From assembly GCF_025860405.1 (NCBI RefSeq), contig NZ_CP063785.1, forward strand, positions 2,604,001-2,668,000: a stretch of 64,000 nucleotides of DNA, in the 5' to 3' direction. The notes beneath the pieces are model-generated. The model searched no databases and was not told the origin of the DNA. It saw only the letters and a program-made list of their open reading frames with translations. Source of the DNA: Tolypothrix sp. PCC 7712 (GTDB lineage Bacteria; Cyanobacteriota; Cyanobacteriia; Cyanobacteriales; Nostocaceae). This document shows, one piece after another, positions 1 to 8,016 of the stretch (position 1 is its first letter; every line of letters starts with the position of its first letter). The translations under genes were made by a program, and so were the position numbers.

Positions 1-1
1 A

Positions 2-1609
2 GTGCTGTACTTTACTTTTATTGTTAACCAAGACCAAGTAGCAGATAATACTCAAACTCAACCGAAAGCTGGTTCTAATGGATGGGCGATCGCACCGAAA
101 CATTCTGCAAGTGGTAAAGCAATGTTACTGGCAAACCCCCACTTGTTATGGTCAGATTTGTTTCTTTGGTATGAAGCACAACTAACGGCCCCAGGGATGA
201 ATGCTTATGGCGCAACCTTGGTAGGAATTCCAGTATTAGCGATCGCCTTTAACGATAATTTAGGTTGGACTCACACCGTCAATACCCATGATGGTTGGGA
301 TCTGTATGAATTGAAGTTGGCTGATGGCGGTTATCTTTTAGATGACAAAGTCCGTCCCTTCACCACAGAAAACTTTTTGTTAAAGGTTAAACAAAAAAAC
401 GGCTCCCTCGTTGAACAACCTTTGTTGGTCAAAAGTTCCGTTCAAGGTGCAGTAGTACAAGAAAAAGAGGGTAAAGCTTTAGCACTGCGGGTTGTAGGCT
501 TAGACCGTCCTGGGGTGTTGGAACAGTGGTGGGATATGGCGGCTTCCCAGAACCTTGACCAATTTCAAAGAATATTACAACGCTTACAACTGCCAATGTT
601 TACCGTCATGTATGCAGACCGAGAAGGGCATATCATGCACCTATTCAACGGTTTGGTACCGATTCGGCAACAGGGAGACTTTCAATATTGGCAAGGCTTA
701 ATTCCTGGTGATACCTCCAAAACTTTATGGACAAAAATGCACCCGTACCAGGATTTACCACGTGTAATTGATCCGCCTAGCGGTTGGTTGCAAAATGCCA
801 ACGATCCACCTTGGACAACTACTTTTCCAGTTGCGATCAAAGCTGATGATTACCCTGCTTACATGGCTCCACGAGGAGAAATGGATTTCCGCGCCCAGAG
901 TTCTGCAAAGATGCTAGCTGAAGATAACCAAATTTCCTTTGCGGAAATGATTAAGTATAAGCATTCTACAAACATGGAACTTGCAGAACGTATCCTTGAT
1001 GATTTAATTCCCGCCGCGCAAAAATCTGGCAATGAATTAACTCGTCGTGCTGCTAATATTTTGGCTGCTTGGGATCGCAATGCTGATGCTGATAGTCGTG
1101 GTGCAGTATTGTTTTCCTTTTGGTGGCAAGAAATGTCTAAGGGGGAAATCTTTAGTATTCCTTGGAGCGAGAAATCTCCCCGCACCACACCCGATGGTTT
1201 AAAAGATCCAGACAGCGCAGCAAAAGCCTTACAAATAGCAGCAACAAAAGTCGAAAAAGCTTATGGCAAGCTAAATGTAGCTTGGGGTGAAGTTTTCCGT
1301 TTGCATAGCGGTAACTTAGATTTACCCGCCAATGGTGGTGATGGGGATCAAGGTATATTCCGCACCCTCTATTTTGCTCCAGCTAAAGATGAACGCTTTC
1401 AAGCCGTGGCTGGAGATAGTTATGTTGCAGCTATTGAATTCTCGCAACCAATTAAAGCAATGGCCTTGCTCAGTTATGGTAACGCTACTCAACCAGGTTC
1501 ACCCCACATTACCGATCAGCTACCGCTATTTGCTCGCAAGCAACTGCGTCCTATTTGGCGAACTCGCCCAGAGATATTAGCAAACCTGGAGGAACGCAAA
1601 ACTTTTTAA
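2..1609 (+). CDS. Penicillin acylase family protein (5' truncated)
   Basis: An N-terminal-nucleophile amidohydrolase of the penicillin/acyl-homoserine-lactone acylase family, which cleaves amide bonds of acylated small molecules, usually in the periplasm. The gene runs off the left edge, so the signal peptide and alpha subunit are missing. The run AGSNGWAIAP around residue 25 matches the start of the family's beta subunit, where a serine (here Ser25) becomes the catalytic nucleophile after autocleavage. Further family marks are the LLANPHL stretch just after it, the HTVNTHDGWD block near residue 95, and the asparagine in QNANDPPW. The C-terminus looks complete (LFARKQLRPIW). The substrate cannot be inferred; in filamentous cyanobacteria such enzymes are known as AHL acylases (AiiC type), so quorum-signal degradation is possible. 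Confidence 0.85.
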   Translation: MLYFTFIVNQDQVADNTQTQPKAGSNGWAIAPKHSASGKAMLLANPHLLWSDLFLWYEAQLTAPGMNAYGATLVGIPVLAIAFNDNLGWTHTVNTHDGWDLYELKLADGGYLLDDKVRPFTTENFLLKVKQKNGSLVEQPLLVKSSVQGAVVQEKEGKALALRVVGLDRPGVLEQWWDMAASQNLDQFQRILQRLQLPMFTVMYADREGHIMHLFNGLVPIRQQGDFQYWQGLIPGDTSKTLWTKMHPYQDLPRVIDPPSGWLQNANDPPWTTTFPVAIKADDYPAYMAPRGEMDFRAQSSAKMLAEDNQISFAEMIKYKHSTNMELAERILDDLIPAAQKSGNELTRRAANILAAWDRNADADSRGAVLFSFWWQEMSKGEIFSIPWSEKSPRTTPDGLKDPDSAAKALQIAATKVEKAYGKLNVAWGEVFRLHSGNLDLPANGGDGDQGIFRTLYFAPAKDERFQAVAGDSYVAAIEFSQPIKAMALLSYGNATQPGSPHITDQLPLFARKQLRPIWRTRPEILANLEERKTF

Positions 1610-1631
1610 GAGCTTCGCCTGGTTATAGACT

Positions 1632-2369
1632 ATGAGTTATGCATCGAAAATCTGCCAGCATATTGGGAAGATTCTGCTTTTGATAACGCTGATGAGTTTG
1701 CCTTTACCAGCGTTATCAGAAAATAAACAGCTAAATAATGAACCCCAAACGCTGCAGACTGAAATTAGCGATCGCGATTTAAAAATTATTGAGCAGCTAG
1801 TAGCGATCGCCCAGCGTCAGTCTTCGCAAGTAGGGGAGGCAAAAGCGGCAATGGGATGGGGTGCTTTCACTGATATTTTGAGTGTGGAATTTTCACCATC
1901 TCAAAGCACAACCAATTACAACTTGCCTGAGATATTATCTGAAAGCGAACGTAGTTTTGGGATCGCATTGACATTTGATCCCATTAAATTGTTGAACATT
2001 ATTCAAGAATTACCACTAAGAGAAGCTCGTTGGCAAGAAGCCAAACAGCAAAAACGTTTAGCAGTTTTACAATCCTATCTAGCTTACTTACAAGCCCAAC
2101 AAGCTAAGAAAATTGCCGCCTATAAAATGCAACAGCTTGCCGTTGCTGAAGCAAAAACTGAGCGGATTGCTAGTGTGAATCCCCAAGTTACTGTTCCCCA
2201 TCAGATTAGCTTGGCGAATCCTGACTATGTTGCAGCCGCAACGGAAATGTTAAATACAAACGCACGCGAACGCCTAGCATTAGAAGAACTAGCAGCTTGT
2301 GTTGGTTTATCTTCCCAAGCAACTATGACAATACTGACAAAAGCCGCATTCACTTTTCACGAAAAATAA
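1632..2369 (+). CDS. Exported coiled-coil protein, TolC-like fragment
   Basis: Unrecognised secreted protein of 245 residues. Residues 1-29 form a signal peptide (basic start, hydrophobic core, ALS before the cleavage site). The mature part is helical and Gln/Ala-rich, and the central segment around residues 110-175 (LREARWQEAKQQKRLAVLQSYLAYLQAQQ) resembles one helical hairpin of a TolC-type outer-membrane efflux protein. The usual duplication and beta-strands of TolC are absent and the length is about half of that family. It lies 22 bases after the acylase gene, so the two may be co-transcribed. It overlaps the tail of the convergent gene by 20 bases. Confidence 0.65.
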   Translation: MSYASKICQHIGKILLLITLMSLPLPALSENKQLNNEPQTLQTEISDRDLKIIEQLVAIAQRQSSQVGEAKAAMGWGAFTDILSVEFSPSQSTTNYNLPEILSESERSFGIALTFDPIKLLNIIQELPLREARWQEAKQQKRLAVLQSYLAYLQAQQAKKIAAYKMQQLAVAEAKTERIASVNPQVTVPHQISLANPDYVAAATEMLNTNARERLALEELAACVGLSSQATMTILTKAAFTFHEK

Positions 2370-2754
2370 TTAAGTAGGAATTTGTTTTCATTTTAATGGA
2401 CATATGTTTTTTATCAATTGAAAATATCTCAAATTTATCAGGCTTTTGAATAGCTAGAAAATTAGAGAAAATTCCACCAATTGATATTTTATCTCCAGAA
2501 TCTAAATTTAATGATGAATTCGGTATTTGTTTATCCATGAGATACACTGTACTATCTTTAACATACCAGCCTCCATAAAATTGTTGACTTAAGAAACCCA
2601 TCGCTAACTGTGTAATTAAGTTGTCTCCTTTGACATTTAATTCATAAGTAAGATTCCTTTTAAATTCTGTATGATATGCAAAACCTTGATATTCATATTG
2701 CCATTTACCAATGATTAATAACTCTATATCTTTGTCTGAATTATTCTGCGTCAT
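2350..2754 (-). CDS. Hypothetical small lipocalin-like protein
   Basis: Unrecognised 134-residue protein without a signal peptide or membrane segment. It opens with a GKWQYEY motif followed by alternating polar/hydrophobic strands, and a KFEIFSIDKKHMSIKMK segment near the end. This pattern (GxW, then beta-meander with a terminal D-K/T-M strand) is seen in short lipocalin-like domains, but the match is by eye only. The composition is AT-rich relative to its neighbours. It converges on the upstream exported-protein gene with a 20-base overlap, so no terminator lies between them. Confidence 0.6.
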   Translation of the reverse strand: MTQNNSDKDIELLIIGKWQYEYQGFAYHTEFKRNLTYELNVKGDNLITQLAMGFLSQQFYGGWYVKDSTVYLMDKQIPNSSLNLDSGDKISIGGIFSNFLAIQKPDKFEIFSIDKKHMSIKMKTNSYLIIFREK

Positions 2755-2800
2755 ATTAAATCTATATGTTGATTTACTATAGTATTGATATTTGAGCGAT

Positions 2801-2916
2801 TCGGTTAAGGATTTTCAACTCGGAATTTAGTTTGGGGAAAAGGTGAAAGGGTAAGGGGTAAGGGTTAAAGGTTTTTTCTTGCCCCTTTTCCCCTTCCCCA
2901 TTTTGCCCTTAACCGA
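2801..2916. mobile_element. MITE-like element, copy 1
   Basis: A 116-bp non-coding element bounded by perfect 10-bp terminal inverted repeats (TCGGTTAAGG at 2801-2810 and CCTTAACCGA at 2907-2916). The interior is made of purine/pyrimidine tracts (GGGGAAAAGG-like, then CCCCTTTTCC-like), so the whole element can fold back. A second copy lies in opposite orientation at the far end of the window (63618-63768). It encodes nothing, so it would need a transposase in trans. It fills most of the gap between the gene ending at 2754 and the MAPEG gene. Confidence 0.7.
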
Positions 2917-3072
2917 AAAGTATTAGTACCTCCCCGACAAATTCAAGCGTTACACCCAATACCTGACACCTCGCACCCAAAAGCCTTATCTTCGTGCCAT
3001 CTGCTTGTGAGGCCTGCTCAATTATGAAAGCAAGGAACTATACTTTTTTGGTACCCAAGGATATTTATTGAT

Positions 3073-3465
3073 ATGTCGCCCTGGACGAGTCTGATAACTA
3101 CTTTGTCATTGCTGCTGTACTTGGTAATCACAATTAATGTAGGTCGAGCAAGAGCTAAGTATAAAGTCTTACCTCCCCAAATGACAGGAGATGCTAACTT
3201 TGAACGAGTACTGCGCGTCCAGCAAAATACCATAGAACAAATGGTTTTGTTTCTCCCAGCTTTATGGATATTCTCCTTCTACGTCAACTCGTTGTGGGGT
3301 GCTGCAATTGGTTCTATCTGGCTTGTAGGTAGAGTGATTTATGCTTGGGGATACTATCAAGCTGCTGAAAAACGTATGATTGGCTTTGTCATCAGTAATT
3401 TCAGTAGTGTAGTGCTACTTTTAGGTGCGCTCGTTGGCTGCATCTTGTCTTTGGTGCATTCATAA
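3073..3465 (+). CDS. MAPEG family membrane protein
   Basis: Integral membrane protein of the MAPEG family (membrane-associated proteins in eicosanoid and glutathione metabolism), 130 residues with four hydrophobic segments, the usual size. The diagnostic motif after the first helix, FERVLRVQQNTIEQ (about residues 47-60), corresponds to the glutathione-binding FxRxxRAxxNxxE signature. Bacterial members are microsomal glutathione-S-transferase-like or of unknown role. The ATG at 3073 gives a first helix that starts at once (SLLLYLVITINV), as expected. It stands alone between two repeat-containing gaps. Confidence 0.85.
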   Translation: MSPWTSLITTLSLLLYLVITINVGRARAKYKVLPPQMTGDANFERVLRVQQNTIEQMVLFLPALWIFSFYVNSLWGAAIGSIWLVGRVIYAWGYYQAAEKRMIGFVISNFSSVVLLLGALVGCILSLVHS

Positions 3466-3480
3466 GTCATTTGTAGAATG

Positions 3481-3556
3481 AAAAGCGATGTCTATCGACA
3501 AGACGCAGAGCGTCTACACACTTGGTTAGTGACTTCTTCCAGTGTTGATCGCTTTT
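3481..3556. repeat. Palindromic repeat / hairpin after the MAPEG gene
   Basis: A fold-back sequence with outer arms AAAAGCGAT (3481-3489) and ATCGCTTTT (3548-3556) and a small inner hairpin GACGC-AGA-GCGTC (3502-3514). It starts 15 bases after the stop codon of the MAPEG gene. The CGACAAGACGCAGAGCGTC style resembles short interspersed palindromes common in Nostoc genomes. It may also act as a terminator. Confidence 0.5.
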
Positions 3557-3674
3557 AATTTATCATCAGTTTATTGCTATCAAAAAAACTGCCAAATCAT
3601 TTAAGCCCATGAGTATTTAATGGGAATTTCCTCAACAAGATACTCTCAATCGCCCACTTAAATAAATTAAGTGT

Positions 3675-4196
3675 ATGTGTCTCATGAAACAAAAATATTG
3701 GCAATATTTTTGGTGTTGTACTATGTTAATCGTTCTAGCGTTGACTTTTGGTGGATTAGGGGTGAAATCAGCACAGGCGCTACTTCGTCAACATCACGAT
3801 TCACCTGGTATTTTACGTTACCATTCTCAAGTATCTATCAAAGATGAATTTGGATATGCTTGGCAAGTGCTGTTATTTAAACAAAATTACAATAGTATAG
3901 TTCCAGATTTAAGGTTGCGCTTGGTGGGGTTTCCTGGTGTTGTGGAAATAGCTCACCCTCAACCATTAGAAATTGAGACAGCAAATGGAAAATTGCTTTT
4001 AGCATCAGATGCTTATGCTTTCAATACACCTGCACCCAATGTAGGCGAATATGAATTAACAAATGTTTTACCTAAATTACCAACAACAGATGCCCTCAAA
4101 CTTTATGTGCCCATCTCTGCTAAAAAGCCACTAGTTCTGAACATACCCAACACCATAGTAACTGAGTGGCAATGGTTAGTGACAGAGATTGATTAA
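3675..4196 (+). CDS. DUF3122 family exported protein
   Basis: Cyanobacterial DUF3122 protein of unknown function, 173 residues. Residues 1-36 form a signal peptide with a long hydrophobic stretch ending in SAQA. The mature part shows family features: the RQHHDSPGILRYHSQVSIKDEFGYAWQVLLFK start and a C-terminus ending in EWQWLV. Translation could start at the first ATG or at the ATG three codons later (3684); neither has a clear Shine-Dalgarno sequence. It is a single gene and the role is not known. Confidence 0.8.
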   Translation: MCLMKQKYWQYFWCCTMLIVLALTFGGLGVKSAQALLRQHHDSPGILRYHSQVSIKDEFGYAWQVLLFKQNYNSIVPDLRLRLVGFPGVVEIAHPQPLEIETANGKLLLASDAYAFNTPAPNVGEYELTNVLPKLPTTDALKLYVPISAKKPLVLNIPNTIVTEWQWLVTEID

Positions 4197-4244
4197 TGAT
4201 TGCAAAAGTCTACGCCAGCCTTTTAGAGAAATCTAGCCAAATTG

Positions 4245-4676
4245 CTATACTGTCACTAAATTGATATCGTACTTTTTAGCATCGCTTTCAATACGTATAA
4301 ATTCATTTAATGGGTTATAATTCTCAAAATTTTGGAGATTTTCCGCTTTATTATGAGAATTCTCCAAATAAGTTAATGCTAATGTAGAAGTCACATAAAT
4401 ATTTCCATGTTGTTTAAATCCTTCTATAATTTCGGCTTCAGGAGGATAATCTTTAACTAAATGCTCTGCTAGAAATCCTTTTAAGATTATTCCTTTTAAG
4501 CCCGTTTCTTTGTAACCTTCCTTCGCTATCATCAACGATATCTTATCCGCATCGAGATTTTTAAATTGCTCGTAATCTTCAAAAAACGGGCAAACTATTT
4601 TCATCAGATTTTTGACAGGATTTTTAACCTTTCCGTAGTTCGCCTCTTGCTGTTTTCTACGCTTTGATTCGCCCAT
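4245..4676 (-). CDS. Hypothetical protein with DUF2839-like N-terminus
   Basis: The first 17 residues, MGESKRRKQQEANYGKV, match the start of the small cyanobacterial DUF2839 proteins (MGEAKRRK...). The remaining 125 residues form a soluble, mixed helix/strand region that I do not recognise. A GGAG Shine-Dalgarno sequence lies nine bases before the ATG, which supports this start. It has no membrane segment. It converges on the DUF3122 gene, with 48 bases between the stops. Confidence 0.65.
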   Translation of the reverse strand: MGESKRRKQQEANYGKVKNPVKNLMKIVCPFFEDYEQFKNLDADKISLMIAKEGYKETGLKGIILKGFLAEHLVKDYPPEAEIIEGFKQHGNIYVTSTLALTYLENSHNKAENLQNFENYNPLNEFIRIESDAKKYDINLVTV

Positions 4677-5001
4677 GATAGCTATCTCCTAATAAACGTT
4701 GGTATTGTCATGCCTTCTAGATAAAACGGCACAACATAGTTTTACAATTGGCAAAATTATTTGGCAATACAAGATATCAAGGCGTACTCGGAATAAATAC
4801 GGGGAAAGAGTAAGGAGAAAAGGGAAAAGGATTGAATTAACGAGAATTACGTAGATATGTAACAACCTCTCCAGGCTATTACGAATTTGTATTTAAGTAA
4901 GTCGGTCATTCCAGCAAACCATGTTAAGAAACCTAAATAGGCTTGAAAACTTTACCAATGAGTAATGACAGCCCTTACCAACCATCTTTAATTGCATCGC
5001 T
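4677..5001. other. Intergenic region with purine-rich repeat tract
   Basis: No gene seen. Positions 4801-4835 hold a purine-only tract built on GGGGAAAGAG and AAGGGAAAAGG units, the short tandem repeats typical of Nostoc intergenic DNA. The part next to 4676 must carry the promoter of the DUF2839-like gene. Confidence 0.5.
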
Positions 5002-5742
5002 CTACTTAATTAATATTGATGCTAGTTCTTCAGGACAAGATAAATGAGGGCAATGTCCAGAAGGTAGTTCAATCGCATCGACTCCTAAGCGGTGGCGTGC
5101 AGCGTAGTGCGACCAAGTAGAAGAGATGATTCGGTCATTTGTACATACAATATATTGGCGCTCTACTTCTGGCAAAGCTTTTAGAGGATTCGTCTCAAAA
5201 ATATATGCCAGAGATTGTTGTGGAAGGCTGTTAGAGAGTGCCCACTGTGCTATGTTTGGCGGACAGTCATGATAGAAAAATTCCATTAATACTGCTGGAT
5301 CTGAATAATCCTTCCCTAAAGAAGCTGGTTCATACATATTAGGTTCCGAATGGAACTGCTCTAGTAGACTTGGGTCTTTTGGCTGATAATTAAATGATTT
5401 CAGCGTATCAGCATCAATATAATGAGCAAATTGGTCGATGGTACTGACTCCGGGAGATGGAAGCAGTGCCCCTAGAAAAACTAATTTACGTACTTTTACT
5501 GCTTCTGCAACCAGAGGAATGATCGTACCAGCCATTGAATGCCCAACTAGTACGATATCATCGTCAGTTTTCGGTAGCGCTTGAATTACCACATCCGCAA
5601 ATTGGGATAAAGTCGCGGAAGGATCTTCAATTGGTAAATCCATTGTTACAGTTTGATGACCCTGTGCTTCTAAGTAGGGAATTAGTAAATCCCAACACCA
5701 AATCCCTTGGAAGGCACCGTGAACAAGACAAAAAAGGCTCAT
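5002..5742 (-). CDS. Alpha/beta hydrolase (esterase-like)
   Basis: Soluble alpha/beta-fold hydrolase of 246 residues, the size of the pyrethroid-hydrolase/salicylate-esterase-like group (EstC, MES-type). The oxyanion-hole motif is LVHGAFQGIWCW (residues 6-17). The nucleophile elbow is GHSMAG with Ser69. Asp203 in CTNDRIIS and His230 in PSGHCPH complete a plausible catalytic triad. The whole gene is intact. The substrate is unknown; relatives act on small carboxyl esters. It is monocistronic and no Shine-Dalgarno sequence is visible at the ATG. Confidence 0.85.
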   Translation of the reverse strand: MSLFCLVHGAFQGIWCWDLLIPYLEAQGHQTVTMDLPIEDPSATLSQFADVVIQALPKTDDDIVLVGHSMAGTIIPLVAEAVKVRKLVFLGALLPSPGVSTIDQFAHYIDADTLKSFNYQPKDPSLLEQFHSEPNMYEPASLGKDYSDPAVLMEFFYHDCPPNIAQWALSNSLPQQSLAYIFETNPLKALPEVERQYIVCTNDRIISSTWSHYAARHRLGVDAIELPSGHCPHLSCPEELASILIK

Positions 5743-6138
5743 ATTAAGTAATTCAGTAACTAAGGTAAATTACGGATAACTAGTGTATTATTTTGTGGAG
5801 CAAGCTGTGCGATCGCCTCCTGCCATCAAGAATAATTCAGTAGTCATCTGGATGATAGTAGCGCAGATATATGCAAGTGAATATATAAATACTTCACCTC
5901 TAAATTGCTTATTTTCTTTATACAAATGAATAAAAAACTGTAGTTTTCTTTCCGGAACAGACTATTTTGCTCAGTAGATGTGAAATAAGTACAAAAATAA
6001 GAGTAAAACAGTATTCATTTGAATACTGTTTTACTCTCATAGTACCTTATGAATTCCATGCAAAAATGCCAGCATGGCCGTGCTGGCATTAGAACAAACA
6101 AACATTTCGTTAATCAAGTTTTGAAAGGAGTAACTCGG
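5743..6138. other. Intergenic region with two strong hairpins
   Basis: Divergent upstream region of the hydrolase and the small membrane protein. A 17-bp perfect inverted repeat with a 4-base loop lies at 6000-6037, and a 10-bp perfect inverted repeat with a 6-base loop at 6065-6090 (AATGCCAGCA / TGCTGGCATT). Neither is followed by a T-run, so they look like leader-RNA or operator structures rather than ordinary terminators. Confidence 0.6.
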
Positions 6139-6528
6139 ATGAGTAACATATTTAGCTCTGATTCAAATACTCAGTATCCGACAGCAAAAATGTTCTGGAG
6201 TCAGTTACCAACTATGAACCAATGGACTAACAACAATCAAAACCTGTTAAATGTAGTCTTCACAAGCAGCGAAGGTAAATCCGGAAAAAATTCAGATATT
6301 ACAATACAAAGTTATACAGCCCAAGCGGAAACCCCAAATCTACCTCTACTGCTGGATAAAGCCATTGAGTTAGCCAAAACTAATGAAGTGGCGGGACTGA
6401 TTATAGCTTGTGCCTTTTTTACATTTGTGATTTGTGCGGCTTTGTCCACATTTCTTCGCAATTGTGTAGATACTTTGCGGATATCTGTGGATATAGTAAT
6501 TCGGTTAATTAATTACTTCCGAAAATAA
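6139..6528 (+). CDS. Small membrane protein, hypothetical
   Basis: Unrecognised protein of 129 residues from the start chosen here. The frame is open from an ATG at 6049, but an AAAGGAG Shine-Dalgarno sequence at 6124-6130 points to the ATG at 6139 (MSNIFSSDSN), and the region upstream forms hairpins. A polar, Asn/Gln/Ser-rich N-terminal half is followed by one transmembrane segment (VAGLIIACAFFTFVICAALSTFL) and an amphipathic tail ending in INYFRK. It stands 182 bases before the two ATPase genes on the same strand and may belong to that module as a membrane partner. Confidence 0.6.
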   Translation: MSNIFSSDSNTQYPTAKMFWSQLPTMNQWTNNNQNLLNVVFTSSEGKSGKNSDITIQSYTAQAETPNLPLLLDKAIELAKTNEVAGLIIACAFFTFVICAALSTFLRNCVDTLRISVDIVIRLINYFRK

Positions 6529-6710
6529 CTAGATCTATCTCATCAATTTAAGCACCCCAAAAAGGAAACATCTCATAATAATTGGTGCTTCTACCTTTCA
6601 TCCCCAAAGGTATACAAAGGATGAATGACATTTCTGTGAAATAATTGCAATTTGCTAGTCTAACTTTCCCAACATCAGTATTTACTTACATTATTAATTA
6701 GAAATATTCT

Positions 6711-8006
6711 ATGCCTACAATTATGGATAATAAAGATTTAGATGAAAAATTTAAACAACTCAATCGTTCGCCTAAACGCAAAGAAATTTTACTTAAATTG
6801 CTCTCTGGGGAAACAGATGAAGCAATTGCTTTAGCACTAAAAATTGAAACAGGAACAGTGAGAAGGCAAATTTCTTTAATTTGTCAATTATTTGGCTTAA
6901 AAGAAGAAGAATCGTATGAACGCCGTTCCAGACGCAGTGAATTAATTAGCTTATTCGCCAAATATAAACCAGAACTAGTGAGAAATAAAATCTCTACAAA
7001 TTTTACTCCACAAGCACCTTTTAATTCTGAACAATATATTGATTTACCACAAGTTGAATCGATATGTCACCGAGAAATACTACAACCTTCTGCTTTAATC
7101 AGAATTAAAAGTCCTGGTTTAACAGGTAAAACTCATTTATTAAAAAATATTTTGCAATACGCTCAATCACAAGGATATTCCGCGATTAATATAAATTTTC
7201 TCGAAGCTGATCAAGAAGTTTTGAGCAACATCGAAGCTTTAAACTATTGGTTTTGTAATACTGTAGGTTATGCCTTATTCGGTGCCACTAAAATGGATAT
7301 TTATTGGGATAAAACTCTATCTTCTAATATGAGATGTAGCGTTTATTTCCAAGATTATATCTTAGCTAATCTAGAGAATCCTTTAGTTCTTGGCTTAGAT
7401 AACGTCGATCACATCTTTCCTTATGCTAGTCTAGCATCTGATTTTTTTGGGCTGTTAAGAGCTTGGCATGAAAAAGGAAGAAATGGCAATCAATGGCAAA
7501 ATTTAAGAATCATACTTGCCTATAGCACAGATGTGTATATTCCTTTGAATATTAACCAATCGCCATTTAATGTTGGACAAATAATTGAGTTACCAGAGTT
7601 TACTAAAGCACAAGTACAAGAGTTAGCCATTAGATACGGATTAAATTGGCATGACAAGCAAGTAGAAAAATTAATGGCACTAGTAGGGGGACATCCTTAC
7701 TTAGTTCAGAAAGCATTACTGCATATCAAAAATCAGCCACATATCAAACTAGAAGAGGTTTTAAATACTGCTGCAACCCCATCAGGATTATATGCCGATC
7801 ATCTCTGGGAAATTTGGGTGAAGTTAAAACAAGAACCGCATCTAATTACAGCCATGAAAAGTCTTGTACAAGCGAATCAACCAATATTGTTAAACCCAGA
7901 GCAAGTACGTCAATTAAATAGAATGGGATTAGTTCGTTTATCAGGTAATAATGTAGAACCTCGATGCCAATTATATCGTCTTTATTTTCGTGTTTGGTTA
8001 AATTAA
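6711..8006 (+). CDS. LuxR-type HTH + AAA-like ATPase
   Basis: A 431-residue protein with an N-terminal helix-turn-helix (about residues 18-65: KEILLKLLSGETDEAIALAL, then a GTVRRQISLICQLFGL recognition helix) of the LuxR/GerE type found fused to cyanobacterial NTPases. A typical linker RRSRRSELISLFAKYKPEL follows, then a P-loop ATPase. Walker A is SPGLTGKT (134-141) and Walker B is LVLGLDNVD (225-233). The C-terminal part around GGHPYLVQKALLHI resembles the winged-helix lid of AAA_35-like ATPases. The stop lies 10 bases before the start of the next ATPase gene, so they form an operon. An ATG four codons further in is an alternative start. Role: probably an NTP-dependent switch that senses a signal; no target is known. 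Confidence 0.8.
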   Translation: MPTIMDNKDLDEKFKQLNRSPKRKEILLKLLSGETDEAIALALKIETGTVRRQISLICQLFGLKEEESYERRSRRSELISLFAKYKPELVRNKISTNFTPQAPFNSEQYIDLPQVESICHREILQPSALIRIKSPGLTGKTHLLKNILQYAQSQGYSAININFLEADQEVLSNIEALNYWFCNTVGYALFGATKMDIYWDKTLSSNMRCSVYFQDYILANLENPLVLGLDNVDHIFPYASLASDFFGLLRAWHEKGRNGNQWQNLRIILAYSTDVYIPLNINQSPFNVGQIIELPEFTKAQVQELAIRYGLNWHDKQVEKLMALVGGHPYLVQKALLHIKNQPHIKLEEVLNTAATPSGLYADHLWEIWVKLKQEPHLITAMKSLVQANQPILLNPEQVRQLNRMGLVRLSGNNVEPRCQLYRLYFRVWLN

Positions 8007-8016
8007 GAGATAGCTT

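Noticed and set aside
4801..4835. Purine tract as part of a third MITE copy
   Set aside because: The inverted ends TCGGTTAAGG are absent here; only the general short-repeat composition is shared.
6049..6138. Upstream part of the small membrane protein frame as coding
   Set aside because: It covers a perfect hairpin, and a strong AAAGGAG site precedes the ATG at 6139.
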